NCBI RefSeq assembly: GCF_900091585.1
Contig: NZ_FMHT01000003.1
Location: forward strand, 5,792,001-5,856,000
Origin: Micromonospora nigra
GTDB lineage: Bacteria; Actinomycetota; Actinomycetes; Mycobacteriales; Micromonosporaceae
Direction of reading: 5' to 3'
Length of the DNA: 64,000 bases
A model generated the notes under the pieces. The model did no database searches and was not told the DNA's origin. It saw only the letters and a list, made by a program, of their open reading frames with translations. The number at the start of each line of letters is the position of its first letter. The first letter of the stretch is position 1. The position numbers and the translations under genes were made by a program. Shown piece by piece: positions 56,179-63,550 of this stretch.

Positions 56179-57651
56179 TCACTCGCGGGTCAGGGTTCCC
56201 CGCCGGGCGGCCACTGCCAGCGCCCGGTGGAACAGCAGGATCGACATCGGCAGCAGCAGCGCGGTGGCGGCGAGCAGCGTGAGGACGGACATGGCCCACG
56301 GCCCGCCGGACAGGGCCCCGCGCAGGCCGTCCAGCGCGAGGCGGCTGGGCAGCACGACGGTCAGCTCCGGCAGGACGCCGGGCAGGGCGGTGACCGGGAA
56401 GTACGTACCGGAGAGGAAGGACAGCCCGACGACGGCCAGCCGGGCGATCGCGTCGCCGTGCCCGACGACGACGGCGATCGCCGCCAGCGCGATGCCGACG
56501 CTCATCATGGCCGCACCGCCGACCAGCAGGAGGGCCGCCACCGCCCACCAGTGCGCCCGTGCCACGGGCAGGCCGAGCAGCGTCCCGAGAACGAGGAGGT
56601 AGACGGCGGCCCGCAGCAGCGCGAACAGGAACGGGTAACCGGCCAGCCCGACGGCCAGCGCCCCCACCGGCAGTGGCTGGGCAGCCAGCAGTTCCAACGT
56701 CCCGCTGCGCTGCTCCCGGCTCACCCGGGACGTTAACTGGCTGGTGGCGGCCTGTACGACGAGCATGAAGGTGAGGCCGGCGGCGACGAAGTCGAAGTAG
56801 CTCGCCGAGGGGAATCCCCCGTCGGTCGACGGGGTCAGCACCCGGGAGATGAACAGGTAGACGACCAGGTTCACCACTCCGAAGACGAAGTCGAGCAGCA
56901 GCGGCCAGCGGAGCAGGTGACGTTCGCCGAGGTCACGGCGGACCAGCGCGAGGACGGTGGCGGCGAGGCCGACCGTCGACGGCCGGCCAGCGGCACCGGC
57001 GCGGTCGGTCGACGGTCGGTCGGTCCGGGTCGGTGGCGTCATCCGGGCCGTCAGGGTGAGTTCCTGCTGACACCGGCTCCGGTCGTCGGTCTGGTGCGAG
57101 GCGACGACGACGGTGAGTTCCGACCGCCGGTCGAGGGCCTGCCACAACAGGCCTCGGGCGTGCTCGTCGAGGGACCGCCCCGGTTCGTCCAGGAGCAGGA
57201 GCGCGGGCGTGCCGACGAGGGCGCGGGCGACGCTGACCCGCGCCCGCATCCCGGCCGAACAACGCTCCACCGGGACGGCGGCGTAGCCGACGATGTCGAG
57301 TTCCTCCTCGACCCGGGCCACGGCACCGCGCACGACCCGCCACGGCAGCCGCAGGCGCGCGACGAACGCGATGTTCTGGTGGGCCGAGAGCTTCTCGTAG
57401 AGGCGGTGTTCCGGCGCGAGGCAGACGCCGGTCAGCTGGCGGGCGGCCGACGAGCCGACGGGATGGCCGTCGACCGTGGCCCGCCCGGAGTCGAGGGCGA
57501 GGGTTCCGGCCAGGCACCGCAGCAACGTGGTCTTGCCCGATCCGTTGGGGCCGCCCAGGAACAACCGGTTCCCCGCCGCCACCTCCAGATCGAGTCCGCC
57601 GAAGATGCGGAGCCTGCCGAACCACCGTGCCGCCTGACGGATTTGGAGCAT
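56179..57651 (-). CDS. ABC transporter, ATPase fused to ABC-2-type permease (lasso export/immunity)
   Basis: The 490-residue protein has an ATPase at 1-200 (Walker A GPNGSGKTT at 34-42, signature CSAGMRARVSVARAL, Walker B LLLLDEPGRSLDE). A polar linker (about 205-225) follows, then six membrane segments at about 245-480 of ABC-2/CcmB type. McjD-type lasso exporters have the opposite order (membrane first) and a different membrane fold. Export of, or immunity to, the peptide is inferred from its place 33 bases after the precursor gene. Confidence 0.83.
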   Translation of the reverse strand: MLQIRQAARWFGRLRIFGGLDLEVAAGNRLFLGGPNGSGKTTLLRCLAGTLALDSGRATVDGHPVGSSAARQLTGVCLAPEHRLYEKLSAHQNIAFVARLRLPWRVVRGAVARVEEELDIVGYAAVPVERCSAGMRARVSVARALVGTPALLLLDEPGRSLDEHARGLLWQALDRRSELTVVVASHQTDDRSRCQQELTLTARMTPPTRTDRPSTDRAGAAGRPSTVGLAATVLALVRRDLGERHLLRWPLLLDFVFGVVNLVVYLFISRVLTPSTDGGFPSASYFDFVAAGLTFMLVVQAATSQLTSRVSREQRSGTLELLAAQPLPVGALAVGLAGYPFLFALLRAAVYLLVLGTLLGLPVARAHWWAVAALLLVGGAAMMSVGIALAAIAVVVGHGDAIARLAVVGLSFLSGTYFPVTALPGVLPELTVVLPSRLALDGLRGALSGGPWAMSVLTLLAATALLLPMSILLFHRALAVAARRGTLTRE

Positions 57652-57684
57652 CAGGAGTGGACCGGTGTGCCGTGGCTCGGTGGC

Positions 57685-57846
57685 TCAGAGCGATCCGTCG
57701 CCCTGGCCTCCCAGCCCGTCGTCCGGCCCCACCGTGCCGCCTCTGGTCAACTCGGCGAGAGTTCCCAGGCGCCGGATCGTCGGCGGATGGTACTCCGGTG
57801 CGCCGGTCGAGTCCGTCCCCACCTGGTTGTCGTGCTGCTGAACCAT
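57685..57846 (-). CDS. Lasso peptide precursor (53 residues)
   Basis: The peptide has leader residues 1-35 and a predicted core of residues 36-53, GGTVGPDDGLGGQGDGSL. The leader contains Tyr19, Pro22, Ile24, Gly28 and Thr34, matching the lasso rule Y-x2-P-x-L/I-x3-G-x5-T, with Thr at the penultimate leader position. Gly1 of the core can bond to Asp7 or Asp8 for a 7- or 8-residue ring, leaving a 10- or 11-residue tail with Ser17. The ATG at 57846 follows GGAG at 57855-57852. Genes for the transporter, cyclase and B1 follow on the same strand. Confidence 0.88.
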   Translation of the reverse strand: MVQQHDNQVGTDSTGAPEYHPPTIRRLGTLAELTRGGTVGPDDGLGGQGDGSL

Positions 57847-57970
57847 GGTGCTCCGATCATGCTCGGGGTTTGTGCGGCTCAACGAGCTTCCAGGGTGGAC
57901 AGTTACGCCAGGCCTGCCGGGTGACGGGCTTCCGTCAGATGTTGCGTCGGTCGGCTGTCGACGGGTCGAC

Positions 57971-58018
57971 CGGCGGCCGGCGGCACCGCCTGAAGAAAGG
58001 TGGTCCCGCCGGCCGCCG
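57971..58018 (-). terminator. 13-bp hairpin after the DUF2188 gene
   Basis: Perfect 13-base arms at 57971-57983 and 58006-58018, with partial pairing in the loop, lie 16 bases beyond the DUF2188 stop. They separate it from the precursor promoter (57847-57970). Confidence 0.75.
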
Positions 58019-58033
58019 GGGTGGTGGCACCGG

Positions 58034-58255
58034 TCAGCCGGCCGGGGGGTACGGATCGTTCTGGTAGGTGTACTCGGTCTCGATGCGACCGTCGGCGGTG
58101 TGCACCACGAGCTGGCTGGGCTCGTGGGCGTGGGCGGCCTCGCGGCCGGCGTCGACCGCGCGTTGCTTGGTGTCGTACGTGCCGACCACGTTGCTGCCCT
58201 GCTCGACCTTCCACCCGCCACCGTTCGGCACGACGTGGTACTCGTTGCGCTTCAT
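58034..58255 (-). CDS. DUF2188 family protein
   Basis: The 73-residue protein reads EYHVVPNGGGWKVEQGSN, then TYDTKQRAVDAGREAAHAHEPSQLVVHTADGRIETEYTY. The order of a YHV-P strand, Trp-x-Val, a Thr-Lys-x2-Ala-x3-Gly-Arg helix and a Gly-Arg-Ile strand is that of DUF2188, a small protein of unknown role often found near stress genes. ATG at 58255 has GGGAGGAAGG at good spacing; GTG at 58261 would add two residues. Confidence 0.85.
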   Translation of the reverse strand: MKRNEYHVVPNGGGWKVEQGSNVVGTYDTKQRAVDAGREAAHAHEPSQLVVHTADGRIETEYTYQNDPYPPAG

Positions 58256-58405
58256 GGTCACCTTCCTCCCGTTCGTGACGGGTGTGGTACCCGCGACGGT
58301 CGGGAAGAAACCGCGGTCGATGGTGCCCCGGGACGCGGGCCGGGCCCGCCCCCCCGGTCGGGGTCGGGCCCGGTGCTGTTGCGGGATGTCACGCCGGGGC
58401 CGGCG

Positions 58406-59866
58406 TCACCAGCTCAGGTACCAGGGCTGGGTCTGCACGTTGAGCCGGGGGTAGTGCACGAACTTGGCCGTCCAGGTCCGCCAGTCGTTGAGTTCGAGCA
58501 CGTCCAGGCCCTTCTGGATGTCGGACGAGTAGATGTGCCCGTTGTAGTAGTAGGTGGACCAGGCGCCACCCACGATGAGCTGGGTGTCCGAGAGCGGCCC
58601 GCGCTCCCAGAAGGCGATCTCCTTCGGCTTGCGGGAGTCGGTGAAGTCCCACACCGAGACGCCGCCCTGATACCACGCCTGGACCATGATGTCCTTGCCG
58701 AGCACCGGGATCAGCGAGCCGTTGTGGGCGACGCAGTTCTCGGTGGCGGCGTTGACCCGCGGGATCTTGTAGTAGCTCCGGAACTCCATCGTCCGGGCGT
58801 CACCGCGGCCGGTGATGTCGTAGATGGCGTTCGCGCCCCGCTCGGGGCCGACGGTCTCGTTGCAGGTGGCCCCGCTGCCGCCGCCCAGCTCGTCGGTGAA
58901 GACCACCTTGGTGCCGCGGTTGTTGAAGGTGGCCGAGTGCCAGAACGCGAAGTTGGTCGTGTCCCGGACCCGGTTGATGACCCGGGGCGCCTCCCGGTCG
59001 CTGATGTCCAGCAGCACCCCGTCGCCCATGCAGGCGCCGGCGGCCAGGTCCTTGGCAGGGTAGACGGTGATGTCGTGACACCCGCTGGTCGCCGAGCCGC
59101 CCTGCCGGCCCTCGTACCCGCCGTCGGGGAACAGGTTCGGTGTGGCCACCAGCGCGGCCTCGGCCGGTTTGTGCAGCGGCACCTTGACGATGCTGATCGA
59201 GTCGTGCGGCGGCTGGCAGTCGGGGAACTCCGCCCGCGGGCTGTACGAGGAGACGTACAGGTAGACCGAGCGGCCCCGCTTGGCCGGGACCAGGGTGTGG
59301 GTGTGCGAGCCGCAGGCGGTCTCGACGGCGGCGACGTAGCGCGGGTTGGCCTTGTCGCTGATGTCGAAGACCTTGATGCCCTCCCAGGACTCCTTGACCG
59401 TCGCCGACTGGGACGTGCTGGCGCACGAGTCGTCGCTGCGCGACGAGTCGGTGGACAGGAAGAGCAGGTCACCGTGGACGGAGATGTCGTTCTGCGCCCC
59501 CGGGCAGAGCACCTGGGACACGATCGTCGGGGCGCTCGGCCGCGAGATGTCGTAGACGACGAACCCGTTGTAGTTGCCGACGTACGCGTACCTGCCCTGG
59601 AAGGCGATGTCGGTGCCGAGTGCGGCGGTGGTGTCGAACGGCGCCTGTTTCGGCAGGTTGGCGATCTGGCGCAGGTTGGGGCTGCTGGAGATCTCGTCGA
59701 CGCCCAGGGGGGCCTCGACGGCCGCCGCGGCGGCGGGCTCGGCCGCCTCCGTCACCGTCCGGGCGTGGCCCGGTGGTGCCGCCGCGACGGTGGCGAGGAG
59801 GATGCCGGTCGCGGCCAGACTGACAAAGCGCAGTTGCCGCCCCCGTGGCATGGTGAAGCTGATCAT
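58406..59866 (-). CDS. Secreted LVIVD-repeat beta-propeller protein
   Basis: The 486-residue protein has a signal peptide (about 1-36, ending GHARTV). Strands such as AYVGNYNGFVVYDISRPSAP, IKVFDISDKANPRYVAAV and GVLLDISDREAPRVINRV are LVIVD repeats that build a propeller. Cysteines in pairs (CPGAQ, CAST, CGSHTH, CQPP, CHDI, CMGD, CNET, CVAHN) imply disulfides. A His-Thr-His and several Asp could bind metal. Function is unknown. It is divergent from the DUF305 gene around a CRP-type site, so the two may be co-regulated. Confidence 0.82.
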   Translation of the reverse strand: MISFTMPRGRQLRFVSLAATGILLATVAAAPPGHARTVTEAAEPAAAAAVEAPLGVDEISSSPNLRQIANLPKQAPFDTTAALGTDIAFQGRYAYVGNYNGFVVYDISRPSAPTIVSQVLCPGAQNDISVHGDLLFLSTDSSRSDDSCASTSQSATVKESWEGIKVFDISDKANPRYVAAVETACGSHTHTLVPAKRGRSVYLYVSSYSPRAEFPDCQPPHDSISIVKVPLHKPAEAALVATPNLFPDGGYEGRQGGSATSGCHDITVYPAKDLAAGACMGDGVLLDISDREAPRVINRVRDTTNFAFWHSATFNNRGTKVVFTDELGGGSGATCNETVGPERGANAIYDITGRGDARTMEFRSYYKIPRVNAATENCVAHNGSLIPVLGKDIMVQAWYQGGVSVWDFTDSRKPKEIAFWERGPLSDTQLIVGGAWSTYYYNGHIYSSDIQKGLDVLELNDWRTWTAKFVHYPRLNVQTQPWYLSW

Positions 59867-59930
59867 CGGCGACGCCCTTCGAAAGGGGGATTTCGATGGT
59901 CGGTACCTTACTCTCCGACGAGAGTCATCG

Positions 59931-59948
59931 ATGTGATCTGGATCACAT
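59931..59948. promoter_or_regulatory. Perfect CRP-type palindrome between divergent genes
   Basis: ATGTGATC and GATCACAT are perfect arms around TG, so the site contains TGTGA-N6-TCACA, the consensus of Crp (including Crp of mycobacteria). It lies 65 bases before the LVIVD gene and 58 bases before the DUF305 gene, suited to control either or both. Confidence 0.72.
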
Positions 59949-60005
59949 TAGCGTGCTGTCGGGAGTGGATACGATCGCTGCGACCTCGACCGGAGAGGAG
60001 GTCGC

Positions 60006-60692
60006 ATGACCGCCCGACGTGGACGGCTGCTCGCCGTCGTCACAGCGGTGGCCGCCGCTGTCCTGGTCGCCGCCGTGGTCGTCGACGATGGCGACGACCG
60101 GCCGGCCGGGCCCACCGCCGCACCGGTCGCCGCAACCACCACACCGGCCACCGGCGGGCCCGTCGTGATCGTGCCCGGCCGGCCCGGCGAGGCCGCCGTC
60201 ACCCGCCCGGCGGGCGAGGCCCGCGCCGACGCGCCGCCGCGGCACAACACCCTCGACACGTGGTATGTGCGGATGATGATCCCCCACCACGAACAGGCGT
60301 TGGAGATGGCCCAGCTGGCCGCCGGGCGGGCCGCCGACCCACGGATCAGCGCCCTGGCCGACCGGATCCGGGCCAGCCAGGCCCCGGAGATCGGGGTGCT
60401 GCGCGCCTGGCTCACCGAACGCGGCCTGTCCGCCGAGGTGGCTGGCCACGACCACCGCGCCATGAGGGGCATGCAGTCGCCGGAGGCGATGAGCCGCCTG
60501 GCCGCCGCCCGGGGCGTCGAGTTCGACCGGATGTTCGTGCGGATGATGACCGACCACCATCGCGGGGCGGTGCAGATGTCCGTCGACCTGCTCGGCGTGG
60601 GCGCCGACCAGCGCCTGCAGGAGTTCGCCAACTCCGTCGCCACCGAGCAGAACGTCGAGATCGACCGGATGCGCGACCTGCTGCCGGCCTGA
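60006..60692 (+). CDS. DUF305 protein, membrane-anchored or secreted
   Basis: The 228-residue protein starts with a hydrophobic segment (about 6-27) and a Pro/Ala/Thr-rich stretch. The DUF305 helical domain (about 85-228) follows, with WYVRMMIPHHEQALEMAQ and FVRMMTDHHRGAVQMSVD, two half-repeats each with a Met-Met...His-His motif. The family is ferritin-like and linked to copper handling; the His-Met pairs would suit Cu(I) binding, which is inference. GGAGAGGAGGTCGC gives a strong ribosome binding site. Confidence 0.87.
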   Translation: MTARRGRLLAVVTAVAAAVLVAAVVVDDGDDRPAGPTAAPVAATTTPATGGPVVIVPGRPGEAAVTRPAGEARADAPPRHNTLDTWYVRMMIPHHEQALEMAQLAAGRAADPRISALADRIRASQAPEIGVLRAWLTERGLSAEVAGHDHRAMRGMQSPEAMSRLAAARGVEFDRMFVRMMTDHHRGAVQMSVDLLGVGADQRLQEFANSVATEQNVEIDRMRDLLPA

Positions 60693-60748
60693 CCCCGACG
60701 ACGGGGGCAGCGGCTCCTGGTCGTGTCGGTGCGTCGGCGGCGGCGCCG

Positions 60749-62026
60749 TCAGAGGTGTTCGACCGTGGGCCCGCCGCACCGGTGCCGGGTGTCGAAGACG
60801 TACCGGGCGTGGCGTACCACCAGGTCGTAGTCGAACACGTCGTGGTCGGTGACCACCACCACCGCGTCGGCGGCGAGCAGTTCCCGCTCGGTGAGGTCGA
60901 CCATGACCACGCCGCCGGGCAGGTGGTGCGGCTCGGCGTACGGCTCGACGGCGTGCACCTCCGCGCCGAGGTCCAGCAACCGGCGGGCCACGTCCACCGC
61001 TGGCGAGTCGCGCATGTCGCCGGTGTTGCGTTTGTAGGCGAGCCCCAGCAGCAGCAGCCGGGAACCGGTCACGGGTCGCCCGGTGCGGTTCAGCCCGGCC
61101 ATGACGCGCTGCGCCACATGCTCGGGCATCGCGTGGTTGACGTCGTTCGCCAGCTCGACGAACCGGAACTGGCGACCGAGTCGGCGCTTGACCTGCCAGG
61201 ACAGGTAGCACGGGTCGATCGGCAGGCAGTGCCCGCCCACGCCCGGCCCCGGCCGGAAGGCCATGAAGCCGAACGGCTTGGTCTCCGCCGCCGAGATCGC
61301 CTGCCACACGTCGATGTCCAGGTGGTGCGAGAGCATGGTCAGCTCGTTGACCAGGGCGATGTTGACCTGGCGGAAGGTGTTCTCGAGCAGCTTCGTCAGC
61401 TCGGCGACCTTGGTGGAGTCCACCGGCACGGTCCGCTCCACCAGCCGCCGGTAGAAGCCGTCGACCCGTTCCAGGGCCGCCGCGTCCACTCCGGAGACCA
61501 CCTTCGGGGTGTTCTCCAGCCGCCAGATCCGGTTGCCCGGGTCGATGCGCTCGGGGCTGTAGCCGAGGTGGAAGTCGCCCGGGCTGCGCAGCCCGCTGGC
61601 CGATTCGAGCAGGGGGCGCAGCAGTTCCTCGGTGGTGCCCGGGTAGGTGGTCGACTCCAGGATGACCGTGCAGCCGGGGCGCAGGTACGGGCCGATGCCG
61701 ACGCCGGCCTGCTCCACGAAGCTCAGGTCGGGGGTGCCGTCGCGCAACGGCGTGGGCACGGTGATGACGCAGATGTCGAACCCGCCCGCGTCGGCGTACT
61801 CGGTGCTCGGGTGGTAGCGACCGCTGCTGAGGGCGCGCCCCAGCCGGTCGGCGGGGATGTCCTCCACGAAGGAATCCCCCGACGCCAGGCGCTTGACCCG
61901 GTCGGCGTCGACATCGAGGCCGATCACGTCCAGGCCGGCCTCCACCGCCCGCATGGCCAGCGGCAGACCGACGTATCCCTGGCCGATGACGACCAACTTC
62001 TCCACGTTCACCCGGACTCCCGACAC
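60749..62026 (-). CDS. Nucleotide-sugar dehydrogenase (UDP-glucose/UDP-ManNAc type)
   Basis: The 425-residue enzyme has the N-terminal NAD-binding motif VVIGQGYVGLPLA, VITVPTPLRDGTPDLSFVE, ESTTYPGTTEELL, a central helical domain with KLLENTFRQVNIALVNEL, catalytic Cys267 in GPGVGGHCLPIDP, and a C-terminal domain with LLLLGLAYKRNTGDMRDSPA. It oxidises the sugar C6 to a carboxylate in two steps. The sequence resembles WecC/TuaD-type enzymes; the exact sugar is undecided. The start is GTG at 62026 or an in-frame GTG at 62014. No glycosyltransferases adjoin it. Confidence 0.88.
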   Translation of the reverse strand: MSGVRVNVEKLVVIGQGYVGLPLAMRAVEAGLDVIGLDVDADRVKRLASGDSFVEDIPADRLGRALSSGRYHPSTEYADAGGFDICVITVPTPLRDGTPDLSFVEQAGVGIGPYLRPGCTVILESTTYPGTTEELLRPLLESASGLRSPGDFHLGYSPERIDPGNRIWRLENTPKVVSGVDAAALERVDGFYRRLVERTVPVDSTKVAELTKLLENTFRQVNIALVNELTMLSHHLDIDVWQAISAAETKPFGFMAFRPGPGVGGHCLPIDPCYLSWQVKRRLGRQFRFVELANDVNHAMPEHVAQRVMAGLNRTGRPVTGSRLLLLGLAYKRNTGDMRDSPAVDVARRLLDLGAEVHAVEPYAEPHHLPGGVVMVDLTERELLAADAVVVVTDHDVFDYDLVVRHARYVFDTRHRCGGPTVEHL

Positions 62027-62116
62027 CAGATGCGATAACTCCCGGTAAGGAGACTAGAGCGCAGGGTGGTGCCGTACGTCCGATTCGGGGAAACCGGGGT
62101 TCATGGGACAGCCGGG

Positions 62117-63550
62117 TCAGCCGGTGACCCCCGTGGCGTCGCCGCCGCCGGCCCCGCCGGTGCCGCCGGCCCCGCCGTCGTTCCCGCCGTCGTTGCCACC
62201 CCCGCCGGAGTCCGGCGGGGGTGCCGTGGTGGTGGTCGGCGTCGGGCCGGTGGTCGGCGTGGTCGGTCCCGGCTCGCCGGTCGTCGGCGCCGGCGCCGGC
62301 GAGGTCGTCACCGGAGCCGGGGACGTCGGCGGGATGGAGTCGCTGGGCTGCGGAGTCGTCGGTTGCGGCGACGCGGACTCCGTCGGGCTTCCGGTCGACC
62401 CGGCCGGCAGCATCGGTGGCAGCGGGTCCGTCCCGGGCTGCTCCTCGCTCGGTGATGCCTCGACGTCGCCCGGTTCGCTCGCGGGAGCGGTGGTCGGCAG
62501 GTTCACCGCCGGTGTGTTGGCCGTGTCGGTCGCGCCCAGAGCCGCACCGAGCGCGGTGAGCGCGACGAGAACGGCGGTCAGTGCGCCCACCAGGGCGCCC
62601 CGCCGACGCCGGCCCGCCGCCCCGCCGACCGCCGCGACCGGCAGGTCCGTCCGGGTGTCCGGCCCGGCGCCGCGCAGCGGGGCCGCCGGCGCGACCAGCG
62701 CCGTCGCCGTCGCCGTCGAACTGCCCGAGACGGCGGCGCGGGCGGCCTCGGCCATCGTCGCGCCGCTGGAGAACCGGTCCACCGGGTCTTTCGCCAGCGC
62801 GCGGGCGACCAGCGCCCGGACCGCCTCGGGAACGTCGTGCGGCAGCTCCGGTGGCTCGTCGTCGAGGTGCCGGACGGCGACCTGGAGGGGATTGTCGCCG
62901 GTGAACGGCGGGCTGCCGGTCAGGCAGCAGTAGGCGACGGCACCGAGGGCGTACAGGTCGGTGGCACCGGAGACGGGCCGCCCGGCGGCCTGCTCGGGCG
63001 CCATGTAGAGGGCGGTTCCGGGCACGGCGTTGGTGCTGGTGATGCTGGTCACGTTCGACGAACGGGCCACGCCGAAGTCGACCAGCACGACCGTGCCGTC
63101 CTCCTGGACCAGCAGATTGCTCGGTTTGACGTCCCGGTGCACGATCCCACCGAGGTGCGCGGCGTGCAGGGCCTGGGCCGCCTGCGCCACGATCGACATG
63201 GTCTCGGCGACGTCGATGCGACCCTCAGCCTCGATCCGCTTGGACAGCGGCTGGCCGGTGACGAACTCCATGACGAGGTAGTCGGCCCGGCCGCCGTCGG
63301 GCAGGTCGTCCTCGCCGCAGTCGAAGACCTGGACGATTCCCGGATGGCGCAGGGCCGCCATGATCCGTGCCTCGGCGCGGAACCGGGCGATGAAGTCGGG
63401 GTCGGAGACCAGCGCGGGCAGCAGGACCTTGACCGCGACCTGCCGGCCCAGCACCAGGTCGGAGGCGCGCCAGACGTCGCCCATGCCGCCGGTGGCGACA
63501 CGCTCGTCCAGGCGGTACCGACCGCTGAGTACGACCTCCGATGACAACAC
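62117..63550 (-). CDS. PknB-type membrane Ser/Thr protein kinase with Pro/Thr/Gly-rich exterior
   Basis: The 477-residue protein has a full Hanks-type kinase domain at about 10-270: GGMGDVW, VAVKVL with Lys41, IVHRDVKPSNLLV, VDFGVARSS and GTALYMAPEQ. One membrane segment follows at about 330-352. The outer part is low-complexity Pro/Thr/Ser, ending in a Gly/Asn/Asp-rich tail; no PASTA domain is seen, so it lacks the usual wall-sensing module. The GTG at 63550 is the likely start. It may respond to wall or surface state through the tail. Confidence 0.9.
   Translation of the reverse strand: MLSSEVVLSGRYRLDERVATGGMGDVWRASDLVLGRQVAVKVLLPALVSDPDFIARFRAEARIMAALRHPGIVQVFDCGEDDLPDGGRADYLVMEFVTGQPLSKRIEAEGRIDVAETMSIVAQAAQALHAAHLGGIVHRDVKPSNLLVQEDGTVVLVDFGVARSSNVTSITSTNAVPGTALYMAPEQAAGRPVSGATDLYALGAVAYCCLTGSPPFTGDNPLQVAVRHLDDEPPELPHDVPEAVRALVARALAKDPVDRFSSGATMAEAARAAVSGSSTATATALVAPAAPLRGAGPDTRTDLPVAAVGGAAGRRRRGALVGALTAVLVALTALGAALGATDTANTPAVNLPTTAPASEPGDVEASPSEEQPGTDPLPPMLPAGSTGSPTESASPQPTTPQPSDSIPPTSPAPVTTSPAPAPTTGEPGPTTPTTGPTPTTTTAPPPDSGGGGNDGGNDGGAGGTGGAGGGDATGVTG

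Noticed and set aside
57845..62038. A 1397-codon open frame on the plus strand
   Set aside because: It runs antisense to the DUF2188, LVIVD-repeat and sugar-dehydrogenase genes, which have clear families. Long antisense frames are expected at this G+C content; the translation is low-complexity Gly/Val/Arg.
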